Shown here in pieces: positions 9,915 through 20,040 of a stretch of DNA of 64,000 nucleotides (position 1 is its first letter; every line of letters starts with the position of its first letter). The stretch comes from Isoetes taiwanensis. Taxonomy: Eukaryota > Streptophyta > Lycopodiopsida > Isoetales > Isoetaceae. Made by a program: the position numbers and the translations under genes. The stretch covers positions 1,795,377-1,859,376 of the forward strand of contig JAJEKV010000082.1 in NCBI GenBank assembly GCA_021234155.1, read 5' to 3'. Under the pieces are notes generated by a model, which saw nothing but the letters and a program-made list of their open reading frames with translations, had not been told where the DNA came from and searched no databases.

Positions 9915-11235
9915 TTCTACCCGTGGGCGTGGCTTTGTTGATTAAATAAAGAAGAGCTTGATGATCAACAAAGAACTTGATCTGGCTGCCCAACAAATAG
10001 TGACGGAAACGTTGGACACAGAAAACTAAGCCCAAGGCTTCCCGTTCCATGGCAGAGTAGTTGCGCTCAGCAGGATTGAGTTTTCGGCTGGAATAGCGGA
10101 TCGGTTTATCCGTGTGTTCATCATAAGCCTGAGAAAGAACAGCACCAATGGCAAAAGCAGAGACATCAACATGAACATGGAAGGGCTTGTCCCATTGAGG
10201 AGGAACAAGTACCGGGGCCTGAGTAAGTAACAACTTCAACTTCTGAAAAGCAGCTTCCGCTTGGGGATTCCAAGCCCAAGTGGATTCATCACCCGTGAGT
10301 TTATGAATGGGATCAGCTATAGCTGCAAGTCCAGGAATGAAGGTGGAATAGTAATTAACCTTACCCAGGAAGGAGCGTGTCTCTTTGATATTAGACGGTG
10401 CTTGAGCCTTCAGTACACAACTGATTTTAGCAGGATCCGTGGTGATTCCATCTTTACTTACCACATGACCCAAAAGAACACCTGAGGTGACGCAGAAAGT
10501 GCACTTCTCAGGATTGAGACTAATGCCAGATTCATCATATTTTTGAAAGACGAGCTCTAACTTCTCCAAGTGATCATCCATGGAGCTGTAGGCTGAAAAA
10601 TCATCTTGAAAGATCTGGAGAAAAGGTTTATCCTTCATATAGTCTTGAAAGACAGAGAGCATGATGCGCTGAAAGGTTGAAGGAGAGTTTGACAAACCAA
10701 AAGGGACCACCTTGTAGGCAAAAGTGCCCCATGGGGTGGTGAAGGTAGTTTTGAGTTGATCTTCGGTTTTGATAGAGATTTGATTGTATCCAGAGAAACC
10801 ATCCATGAAAGAGTACATCTCATGACCAGCAACTTCTTTAAGAACCTGGTCAGTGAAGGGAAGCGGAAAGTGATCACGCTCCGTAGCTTGATTGAGTTTT
10901 CTGTAGTCCACGCAAACGTGGATCTTACCATTGTGTTTGAGAGCAATGACGATGGGGCTCATCCATTCAGAGTGTTTGACCTCATAAATCAGGCCAGCAG
11001 CTAAAAGTTTGTCAATTTCGGCCTTGACACGGTCACAGTAATTTGGGTTGAGCCTGTACTGTCATTGCTAGATGGGGCGTGCATCAGGTTTGGTAGGAAT
11101 GGTGAGTTCCCCCAACTCTTTTTTGATACCTCGAAGGTCTTTGTAGCTCCAAGCAAAAATATGTTTGAACATCTTGAACAGCGTCGCAGCGCGTGCTTTA
11201 TAGGTGGAAGGAAGATTTGCAGCTAAGCAGACTGG
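9550..11235 (-). pseudogene. Ty3 reverse transcriptase and RNase H
   Basis: The minus strand reads the RT palm and fingers: VCVDYRKLNQATERDHFPLP, MDGFSGYNQI, FGLSNSPSTFQ, and the catalytic IFQDDFSAYS with both Asp present. RNase H follows (HVHVDVSAFAIGAVLSQ, then FVDHQALLYL). Upstream, at 11045-11080, two stops (TAG and TGA) interrupt the conserved segment just before QYRLNPNY. The open frame from 10962 to 9550 is 470 codons. The frame shifts into integrase near 9560. RT copies the element RNA into DNA; RNase H removes the RNA strand. Confidence 0.92.
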
Positions 11236-12826
11236 TTAATTGTTACCAATGTCCATTATTTCCACTTCTGGAGTTTGAATATGAGGAACAACCTCCGTGT
11301 CTTGAACCTGATGAGCAGGAGGTTGAAGCATGACAGAAGGAGCAGCATTTTGAGTGGTGAAGAAAAGAGGTTGCTGAGTGTCATCAAGCAAGGGTTGCTT
11401 CATGACGGCATGAACATCGACAGTCTCCAAAGAAGGGGTTGTGTCTGAAAAATGATCAAGACGTTGAATACGATTGCAGGAAGCCAGGTAAGGGTCCAAG
11501 AGAGTAGCCACAGCCTGGTCCTGATCCAGCGTCATCTCACCCCAAGGATCAGCATACTCAGGGTAGGATGAGAGAGGCAGACCCGCTGGAGGAGCTTGAA
11601 CATTATAAATGTTTTGTGCTTCTTCAGAGTCAGTGTCAGAGATGGAAGGTTCAGCATTCTCAACAGAGATCAATTTGCCAGTTTCCAGATCCATTGTGGC
11701 ATTGAGATGTCCATCAGTGATAACGAGTTGGTCCGTGGCCATGAATACTCTTAGCCTGGCGGAGAAAAGGTCTTCCAACCAGCATTTCATAATCACCAGG
11801 ATCTTCTCCAGCTTTCCAAACACCAAATTCCAAGGGGAATTTGAGATCACCAATGCTGATATAGAGAAGAGGAGTGACACCTTGAGGGCGCGTGATATGG
11901 CCATTAGCCAACTTGATGTCATAGGGAGCACGGTATAACTGTTTGATCCCCAATTGCTTCCAGAGCTTATCAGTAATAAGATTGACGGCACTACCACCAT
12001 CAATTTGGACATGATTAATGTGCTGATGGTCCACCGTGGCGTGCACCGTGGGTGTTGAGGTCGCAACAGCGCCAACCAGAACCGTGGGAAGAGGTAACTG
12101 ATCTTTAAGAGACGGACAGAGTTTCAAAATGGTGGCCAGGCTCAAAGGAATCTTGATCTTGGCAAGTTCTTCCTGAAGTTCCAAAGGAACATGTGAAAAG
12201 GGGTCCGCAGGATCCAGTGGAGCAGGAGTCTGGGGTAAAGAAGCATAAACTTCTTTGAGAAGCTCTACCTCCGCAGCAATATTTGGATATGGTTGAGAGC
12301 GGGCGCTGGTGGATGATGACGGCGCCGCGTGACGCTGCTGAGCTCGAGTGGTGGTGTGAACATTGGCCAGTGTGCGGCCTTCCGCAGCCTGCATGAGTTT
12401 AAGAATACTTTGTCTCACTTTAGGCATGACGTGAGGCATGAGTTTGTCAAGATCAGGTGCAAAATGAACTTTTTTATCTTCTTCATGAGGGACTGTGTCC
12501 ACAGCAAAAGCAGGTTGCGTGTCGTGAGGGATGATGGTCAAAGGGCGGGAAGCCCGTGTGTGACGTGTGACGAGACCAACCCAATTGGACTGTTGGACTG
12601 GAGGGTTCAGTGCCTGATAAATCTCCTCTTGGGCTTGTTGATCCATAGGATTGGAGGTAGATGCTGCTTGCTGAGGTCGCTGTTGTTGAGGGGGCTTCCT
12701 CAAAACAGGACGAGGGTCACCCATAGTTGATAAGCTGTGAGACGTACTGAAGCTGGTTGATTGGAACCTGGAAGTTGGACTTGGACTTGAGGAAGTTGAG
12801 GACACGCCATGGTGGTGTGACCCCAT
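11236..12826 (-). pseudogene. Ty3 retropepsin-type protease region and linker
   Basis: The minus-strand frame 12826-11714 carries a Pro/Gln-rich linker, then VQIDGGSAVNLITDKLW, the DGGS active-site form common in plant Ty3 proteases, and later MLVGRPFLRQ. A frame change leads to 11720-11236, an acidic linker to RT that ends at a stop at 11236. The protease frame overlaps the end of gag by about 130 bp, so production by frameshift from gag is possible, or the shift is decay. Confidence 0.8.
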
Positions 12827-14370
12827 TCATGACAATGATAACATTGAGCCTTTGAAGGATCAAAGGGAGGACGGTTGCCTTGTCCCCGTGGCTGCTGAGA
12901 TTGCTGCGTTTGTTGATACTGCTGTGGTTGTTGAGTTTGATACTGCTGAGGTGGATATGACTGTTGTTGTTGAGGCGTGGTCTGGACTTGAAAAACCATC
13001 TTTTGCCTGAAGGGGGTAGGATGAGAACGAGTGCATTCCTCTGTGGCGTGATTGCACATATTGCACCTTTTACAGTGAAGAGGTCCGTTGGAGGAGTTGC
13101 ATTCATTTGCCAAATGGCCTTGATATTTGCAAATATGACACCAAATCTGGGAGCGTTGTGGATTTGTTTGTTGAGGCTGGACAGAATTTTGTGGAACCAT
13201 GATGGGGGGCATGAAAGGGAGTTCCGTGAGAGCAACACCTCGAGAAGAAACATTGACCGAGCGATTGACCAACTCAATGGCCTGCTCCAGAGACTTTGGA
13301 CGCAGGTATTCTGTCATGAGTCGAATGGCAGGAGGAAGGTCCTGCAGAAACCAGACAAGAATCTGGCTTTGCGTGGGGTACTCCTGGAGTTTACTGACGA
13401 GAATGTGAAGACGATCCACAAAATCCCTGGCAGACTCCGTGGGCTCTTGATGAAGGTCATTTAGTTGCTTGAGAAGAAGTTGATCATCATCGGTGGTGCC
13501 ATAATGAGAAAGGAAGGCTGTTTTCATTTCATGCCAACTTTGTTTCCAGTGACTTTTGTTGGCCATTAACCACTGATGAGGGGCGCCTCTGAGCGTGGTT
13601 GAAAAGATATGGAATTTGAGTTGTGGCTGCGCATGACCATTCAGAATAGCCAGGGCTTCGAATTCCTCCATATGGGCTTGAGCACTCTGATCCAGAGGTT
13701 TGCCTTTAGTATTGCCAAAAGTGGGATAAGTCAGCTTCAAATTATGAGTGGGAGATGAAGGCAGAACTTGAGCATAGACAGGTGGATTCGGTGGAGGATA
13801 TGCAGAAGCATAGAGAGGTGGAACAGCCTGAGGCTGAGAACACGGGGGTGGAACTGAAAAACCAGGTGGTCCAGAGAAAGTAGCATCTGGTGGGGGAGGA
13901 CCTGAAGAACCTTCCTCATTAGGCTTGAGATCTGTGACTTGGTAAACAGGAAGTGCGTGCTGAAAGGATGGAGAATGCGGAAATTCATAAACGTGAGAAG
14001 GGCCAAAGGAGACTTGAGGGTAGCCCATCCCAGCCGGAGGTGAAGAAGGTTGCGATGGTTGAGGGGTGTGGCCTGAAGGGATATGAATATAAGTGCTTTC
14101 AGGAGTCTGGAAATAGTGAGGCGTGGGCTGAACAGAGGTATGCTGTGGAGATTGAGGTTGAGAACAATGCCGACACACAGGGGGAGACCCTGGTTGAGAA
14201 TGAGCACGAGGGGTAGGAGGTGCCGACTGAGCTCTGGAGCGGACACGACCACCCTCAATGTCATAAGCAGTATCATACATGTCCCGAACAGCCTTGCGTC
14301 GTTGATGGCGCTCCAGTCGAGCCGCCATTTGGCAAAGAAGTTCTTCAGGAGTGAAACCTCGAGCCAACAT
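12700..14370 (-). CDS. Ty3 gag polyprotein with three CCHC zinc knuckles
   Basis: 556-codon open frame, start at 14370 just inside the primer-binding site. The N-terminus has a basic helix and a long Pro/Ser/Gln-rich, probably disordered segment to about residue 240. The capsid-like domain follows (APHQWLMANKSHWKQSW and ESARDFVDRLHILVSKL, about 270-350). Three knuckles of the form C-x2-C-x4-H-x4-C follow: CHICKYQGHLANEC, CKRCNMCNHATEEC and, after a Gln-rich spacer, CYHCHEWGHTTMAC near residue 520. Gag forms the virus-like particle and binds RNA. It is the only long sense gene of this copy without an internal stop. Confidence 0.9.
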   Translation of the reverse strand: MLARGFTPEELLCQMAARLERHQRRKAVRDMYDTAYDIEGGRVRSRAQSAPPTPRAHSQPGSPPVCRHCSQPQSPQHTSVQPTPHYFQTPESTYIHIPSGHTPQPSQPSSPPAGMGYPQVSFGPSHVYEFPHSPSFQHALPVYQVTDLKPNEEGSSGPPPPDATFSGPPGFSVPPPCSQPQAVPPLYASAYPPPNPPVYAQVLPSSPTHNLKLTYPTFGNTKGKPLDQSAQAHMEEFEALAILNGHAQPQLKFHIFSTTLRGAPHQWLMANKSHWKQSWHEMKTAFLSHYGTTDDDQLLLKQLNDLHQEPTESARDFVDRLHILVSKLQEYPTQSQILVWFLQDLPPAIRLMTEYLRPKSLEQAIELVNRSVNVSSRGVALTELPFMPPIMVPQNSVQPQQTNPQRSQIWCHICKYQGHLANECNSSNGPLHCKRCNMCNHATEECTRSHPTPFRQKMVFQVQTTPQQQQSYPPQQYQTQQPQQYQQTQQSQQPRGQGNRPPFDPSKAQCYHCHEWGHTTMACPQLPQVQVQLPGSNQPASVRLTAYQLWVTLVLF

Positions 14371-14399
14371 GATGGAAAGAAAAGAAAAAGAAAGATCAG

Positions 14400-14417
14400 A
14401 CCCGGCAGTGGCGACAG
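14400..14417 (-). other. Primer-binding site of the Ty3 element
   Basis: Directly after the 5' LTR the minus strand reads CTGTCGCCACTGCCGGGTC. It partly resembles the tRNA-Asp-type site of plant Ty3 elements (TGGCGCC...TGCCGGGG form) and does not resemble the initiator-Met site used by the copia element at 22141. The tRNA assignment is tentative. Confidence 0.55.
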
Positions 14418-15004
14418 TGTTTGGGATCTGGGTTCGGGAACTCCTGCAAGACAGTCCTCTGTGAGGACCCTTGGATCAAACAGGAGAATCCGGGAGCATG
14501 TCACGCAGGATTTGCAAAAAGAACAAGGGAAAAGAGAAAAGAGAGAACAAAAGAGAACAATAAGATCACAATAATGAGAACAGCTCCTTGATGTCAATGA
14601 AGATACATGAGCTCTCGCAATCGAGAGAAAACAGAAGTGAGACAAGACTCAAACTCATCTAAAAACTCGAGTGCTAACTCTACTCATATATATAGTACAA
14701 TGGCCTTTGGCCCAATATAGACACTCTGACTGATTTCGGTGCCGACTCCTGAAAGAAGGCCTGATTTGCAGGAATGGTGGCGGTGCCTCTTGAAATGCCT
14801 GAAATCATGCTGACGCTAATGCTGGCGGTGACGGGCCGTCACTTGTCTGAGCGCCTCCTCTTGATGGCAGGCGCGGCCTTTGACTGCGTGGTCTGCTGCT
14901 TGGTCTTCTATAGGGCCTTGGACGACTGAGCAACTGGGTCCCTGGCCTTGACTTGGTCCGTCGTATACATGAATAGTCATGTACCTGGACGTACAGGACT
15001 AACA
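14418..15004 (-). repeat. 5' LTR of the 14.4-kb Ty3 element
   Basis: 587 bp, partner of 615-1202. On the minus strand it holds a TATA-like run (CTATATATATG, about 14684-14694) that would drive the element transcript toward gag. Confidence 0.93.
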
Positions 15005-16868
15005 GCCACAGACACGAGTTGGCCAATATTAAAGGCATCCGCAGATAGGGAGGAGCTGTAGGATTGATCTGGGGCAAGATGGAAATCTTCAGGCTGTCAA
15101 ATGCTGTTGCGAATGCTGCGAATCCTCCAGCAGCTCCTGACCATGCCCTGCTCCGGTTGCCTCACCTTTTTTTGCTCGCATGTCTCATGCTCCTTCCACC
15201 TCTACCATCCCCCCTCCTGTTGCTGCCACTGAATCTCAGTTGCAGTCCCTGTTAACAAATAGGAATTGTGCCTCCGCATGGTCTCTTGGAATTGTCGGGG
15301 CTTCCCATAGCAAAAGAAAGATAGTCTCCACTCGGTTGTCGCAGACATGGATCTCGTCTTCCTCACGGAAACATGGAAGCATGCAGGACACAGGATACCC
15401 GACTTGCCAAGATATCAGCGCTACTCAATCTTCAATAATTGCACAGAAAAGTGAGGGCATGGGGGGGTTGCCTGCTACTACCGAGCGGCCTTGGCACAGT
15501 CAATTTTCTTGTTCAAGACGGACAGACAGACACAACCGATACATCTGGGTGCGTGTGCAAAACTGCAGTAGCAGACCTCTCTTTCTGGTAGCCTGCTACT
15601 TCCCACATGCAAAAAGAAACTTGTATCACACCCACTCGGATGTGGATAGACTGGACACCTATGTCGATCTATATGATGACATACAGCAGCATAAGCAGTT
15701 GGGCAGTGTCATACTCCTTGGAGATTTCAATGCATGCACCGGGGTAGAACAACCCATGAGATTTGATCCCTCGACTGATGATGTGTTGCAGTTGCATCCT
15801 GTAGAAGGAGCTTCGCCATGGATATCAGATGACAGGCAGGTCACACGCTATGGTAGGCAGTTGCAGTGGTATCTTTGACCTGGTAATTTGCAATGGACTG
15901 GCACAATGGCCGTCCTCCTGCAAGAGCACTTGTAAGCAAGAAAACCAGGGGGCGGATCTAGTGTGGTGGACTATGTGCTGGTGCCTGAGCAAGATATGCA
16001 TGTCGTCAAGCACTTCCAGATGGAACATCTAATAGGGATGAAAAGGTCGACTCAGACCACCTACCACTTCACTTGCAGCTGGCTTGGCAGGTTGTGCGAA
16101 CCCCTTGTGCGACAACTCCTCACATGCCTAAGCTGTGATTAGATTATGAACATGCAGGGGGACTTATGTCCAAATGCTTGTAGATGATCTGGCAGAAATT
16201 TTTGCAGTACCCTACACTAGAGCAACAAACAGGCCAGTTGATTGACATGCTTAGGACTATGCGGAAAGGTGCTTTGGGATAAGCCATCCTCGATGGACGT
16301 CTATGACTACAACCTTCCCACGTAATCAGTAGTTTGATGCAGAGTGCAAGGAACATAAATGTTGGCTTTGCCATGTCACAGACCCTACTTTACGCCCACA
16401 TGCAGTCAGATAGTACTGCATCTCCCTTAAAGCTAACAAAACCAGATACATCCCAGCACATAAAGGGAAATGTTCTACCTCCTGGAACGTCACCCCAGGG
16501 CCTTCTGGCGAAGAATTCTCAGAAAGCCAGTACAACTCACAGGGAACATCACTCCCAAGCAGTCGAGGCAATACTTGCAACAGGTATACGACCCACAGGG
16601 TGCACAAGCAACAATACCTTTGCAAGAAGGCCCAGTGCTGAAAATCATAAAGTCAGACGTGGACCACAACTTAGAATGTCTTGCCAATGGGAAAGTGCTA
16701 GATCTGGATAGTATGCAGGCAGAATTGCTCAAGTGGGCAGGGTTGTCCATAATATCGGTGTTGACTGCCTTGTTCAACAAGGCATTACAGGAAGGCTTCC
16801 CACTGCGATGGACCAATAGCAGAGTTGTTCCCATCTATAAGGCAGGTGACCTGCATTGCTCAGCCTAA
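15005..16868 (+). pseudogene. LINE downstream half: end of ORF1, endonuclease, start of reverse transcriptase
   Basis: 15010-15110 finishes the ORF1 frame (ELANIKGIRR, then WGKMEIFRL). ORF2 begins near 15200. The apurinic-type endonuclease carries VRVQNCSSRPLFLVACYFPH and the signature VILLGDFNACTG (15710-15735), then the SSVVDYVLV and SDH region in shifted frames to 16080. The RT N-terminus follows: DLDSMQAELLKWAG, VLTALFNKALQEGFP, SRVVPIYKAGD. Similarity stops at about 16868, so the catalytic RT core is missing here. Frameshifts and stops throughout. The same family recurs at 46.9, 51.5, 58.3 and 58.9 kb. Confidence 0.8.
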
Positions 16869-16985
16869 ACCTAAAATCTAAAAATGTTAAAATTAGTATA
16901 TATAGACACATAACCCTCATTTGTAACCTGCAGTTTCACTCCTCACTCCAAGGCGATCTTTCCAATCTCTGAGGAGCTCATACAT

Positions 16986-18094
16986 ATGTTTGATAACCCC
17001 GTTCACATCAACATCATGGCCACTACATTCTTCAGGCGACGGTACAGCGCCATTGCTCATGTAGCCGAAGCAGACGTCAACTCAGTCTTTACAGTCTTTG
17101 AAAAGGAACTTCATGTAAGTTCCACAATAAATGCTACCCCATTCTACCAAGAGATCATGCAAAAGTTCCAGACAAAAATAGATCCTTTCTTAGTAGAGCT
17201 CCCTCTATGCATAGGATATTTTGCGCCAAGGGCAGCTCTTCACACTGCACTGAATGATGTCCCAACATTGTCAAGTACTTAGACAACAAGGCTGATCGCA
17301 TGCCAGACTATATGACTATGTCAGTAAACATGAAAATATACTTTTCCTACACTACTGTTATAGCCATATTTTTGTTTCGCCAAGCCCAAACCCAAATAGG
17401 GGAACCCTCTATTCAGCCAATGAATATAGAGCCCCCTCCCTCCTCAACAGAAGATCAGTTACTCCTAGAGTATGAAGGCTCAGAACCGGAGGAAGAACAA
17501 GGAGGGCACGGTTGTGACGTCGAAGACCTCATCAACATCGACCCCATCCAAGAGCAGCAATAAGCTAAGCAAGAACTTGAAAGCTTCGACAAAGACCTGA
17601 GGACGACAAGGATAGCTCCCGCATTCGGGTTAGACATCATAAGCTTAACCCCAATCATGATCGAAGGTCAAGAGTACCTTCTATTGCACAACATCAAGAA
17701 CCTTTTGGAGTGCAGAGAACGAGGATACAGAGTAGGTGAGCTATTGCATCTTCTACGCCAACAACCTGACCTCGATGGCTTCATCGACTGGGAGACTCAA
17801 GACTTTCCCGTCAGCATACAAGAAGCCAACACCTATACAGGGCAATCAAGATCTGACATGGAAGTCTACAACAACATCCTTCAAATGATGATCCATCAGG
17901 AGCCGCCTTTAGAAAAGAAGTTCATTGCCATTCAAGAATGGATGGGCATCCGGGGCAAAACAACGAGTGTGCTTCTGCCTAGTTCCTCATCAAAAACTCC
18001 AGCCGACGTCTATAGGAGTGAAATGAACCTGACCTCTACCAGGTCCATGCTTGCAGATTATAAGGATCTGATGGATGGCCGTCCCAGTAGATAA
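16986..18094 (+). pseudogene. Unidentified broken ORF, about 370 codons
   Basis: A plus-strand reading frame starts at ATG 16986 (98 codons), shifts frame near 17262 and runs on through a stop at 17561 to 18094. It has a helical N-terminal part (HVAEADVNSVFTVFEKEL), a short hydrophobic stretch near 17340, an acidic Pro/Glu-rich linker, and a C-terminal part rich in Leu, Gln and Glu (LLHNIKNLLECRERGYRVGE). I do not recognise it. It lies between the truncated LINE and the gag of the next Ty3 element. It could be an extra 5' ORF of that element or a captured host gene. Composition and frame coherence suggest real former coding sequence. Confidence 0.4.
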
Positions 18095-18690
18095 TTACCC
18101 GGGAGGCATAAGTCCAACATCAGGACCGGAGATGAGGCAAGAGAAGCAAGACATGACAAGGCCCTGAGATACTACCTCCACTCCTCATCAACAGAAGGAT
18201 AGCAGTGATCCACCGTCAATTCAGCCCACGGGGAGAAGAAGGGGTTGTTCATGCGGATTGCTCTCTCAGAATTTGGTAGACATGCGTGATTGCCTCAAAA
18301 TATCGACCATGTTATATTAGTGAAGAGAACAAAAGCCTTGAGCATCTATGACTAGCCGTCACTGCATCACCTTGAAGAGTAGAAGAATTGGTAACAACCA
18401 TGCAAAGTAGGACATACACCAATATTCTCAGGAACTTGGGGCATATAGTTGGTACAGCCCAAGTAAAAAAGTTCTTGGAAGACCATCCTGCATATCGGAG
18501 GTTCCAAGAATAGCTTAAATTTCCTTTTGAATCATTGTAGTAATGTACTTATCTTATGAATATGTTTTGTTTGGCATTATAAATGTTCTTTGATATACTT
18601 TTGTCCGCACAACTATATCATCAAACACAACCAATGCAACAACAAACAAAAGCTAATCATAAGAGTGCAATCTAATGTGTATGCAGCTAG
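18095..18690. other. No gene seen
   Basis: AT-rich from 18490 with no ORF over 60 codons and no LTR-like direct repeat found elsewhere in the window. If the Ty3 element that follows had a 5' LTR it should be here or further left, but I found no partner at its 3' side. Confidence 0.4.
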
Positions 18691-18699
18691 AGCACCAAG

Positions 18700-19363
18700 G
18701 ACCGTAGAGCAGGACCGCCACGGTCGAGACGAAGAAACTCCGGTTCGATAATTCCTGCTAAGGAATCTGTACCAAGAGTTTGAAGTGCAGATCCCTAAAA
18801 AGGAGATATCCCAGATGAGATCGGATATCCAAGAGATAAAAGCCTTATTGGTGGAAAGGGCAACAATCGCACTGGACCAGAACCCCAGACACCTGCTCAG
18901 AGAACAGATAAGGGAAAGTAGAGGAACCGAAGAAGGAGATCCCCCAGCATGGACTCCTCCGACAGCGGTTCCGACTCTGACTCGGAATCAGAGAAGCAGG
19001 ACAATGATCCGCAAAACCGCCGGGACGATCTGAATCGAGATAAGAGCAGAAACGGGGCCGACTATCAGAAGAAAGTCAACTCCACACTGAGCAACGTCTG
19101 GAAAGCCAGGAAGCTAGACCAGTGCTCAGAGGATAGCAGATCAGTGATGGAAGCCGAAGCCTGGTTGGATGAGATGAGAGACTATGGGAACACCTATGGC
19201 ATGAAGGACAAAGATAAGGGCAGAGTGGCTACAGCTAACCTCAAAGGAGCGGCCAAAATTTGGTGTAAGGGCTATGCCAAGGCCCATGGGTTGAGCAGGG
19301 ATAGCTACAGGTTTAAGAAGTTCTCCAAGGCATTTAAGTGTCATTATGTACCAAGGGAATACA
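18700..19363 (+). pseudogene. Second Ty3 element: gag N-terminal half
   Basis: The frame runs from about 18700 with one shift near 18960: a coiled-coil-like head (KKEISQMRSDIQEIKALL), then an acidic Asp/Ser stretch, and a capsid-type domain (VMEAEAWLDEMRDY, then LKGAAKIWCKGY, then FSKAFKCHYVPREYNK). The domain stops at 19363 where the CACTA terminus begins and resumes at about 28411 (LEQGQY, then YTKEFMRLRLHVPKL). WLDE...AAKIW...F...Y is the retrotransposon gag pattern. Confidence 0.75.
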
Positions 19364-19439
19364 ACAAGAGAAGGGGTCCATTAGTTTCATTGATTGTGTC
19401 AATTTTGGGGCTAAAATTGCAACTCCAATTTTTTTGATC

Positions 19440-20040
19440 ACTGACGCTATGGATGACACAGCCAGGTGACACAAATATGGCATTTAGAATGTCATATATA
19501 ATGTCAGCACCTTTGTCACCTATAACGTCAATGGCAACGCCACCTATAACGTCACATTTATCGTCAGTGGCGACGTCAAATATAGTGTCACTTATAACGT
19601 CGCAATTAACCTCATTAGCAATGTCATATGTAAGGTCATTGATAACACCATTCATAATGCAAAAAAATTTGTCAGAAATTATGCCATATATACTGTCGGC
19701 TCTAATATCAACTTTAATGTCACTCATAAAGTCATAAATAATGCCATCTATTTTCTTAAGATCAATGTCACTCATAAAGGCATAAATAATGCCATCTATT
19801 TTCTCAAGTTCATTGTCACTCGTAAAGGCATAAATAATGTCATCGATGTTTTCAATATCATTGTCATTTATATTGTCAATATTAATGACAACTTTATTGT
19901 CAATATGAATGTCATTTATTGATGCATTGTTACCACATATATAGTGGCACTACTTATGCCACTAGATGAGATATTTCTATCATTAAATGTTAAATGTTTA
20001 AATGCCACTGTTTATGTCTTGCTTACGGTCATATAATGTC
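19440..20040. repeat. Left subterminal repeat array of the CACTA-like element
   Basis: Dozens of degenerate copies of ATGTCA or ACGTCA, many as TATAACGTCA or ATAATGTCA, at roughly 9-20 base spacing over 600 bp. One sub-repeat (ACTCATAAAG, then CATAAATAATGCCATCTATT) occurs three times at 19720-19840. In CACTA elements such arrays bind the transposase. Confidence 0.7.

Larger units (their letters stand above)
615..15004 (-). mobile_element. Complete 14.4-kb Ty3/gypsy LTR retrotransposon
   Basis: Full-length element on the minus strand. Both ends carry long direct repeats starting TGTTTGGG and ending ACTAACA on the plus strand, and the element is flanked by the perfect 5-bp duplication GCCAC (610-614 and 15005-15009). 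Minus-strand order is 5' LTR, primer-binding site, gag, protease, RT/RNase H, integrase, spacer with an antisense ORF, long extra ORF, polypurine tract, 3' LTR. The order RT, RNase H, integrase is that of Ty3 elements. The coding regions are broken by stops and frameshifts and the integrase tail by an insertion, so this copy cannot be autonomous. At 14.4 kb it resembles the large Tat/Athila-type plant elements, but I cannot fix the lineage by eye. Confidence 0.95.

Noticed and set aside
13953-14574. Plus-strand ORFs over gag and the 5' LTR
   Set aside because: Antisense shadows of the gag reading frame with no independent signal.
19453-19775. ORFs of 94 and 143 codons on both strands
   Set aside because: Low-complexity readings of the CACTA subterminal repeat array.
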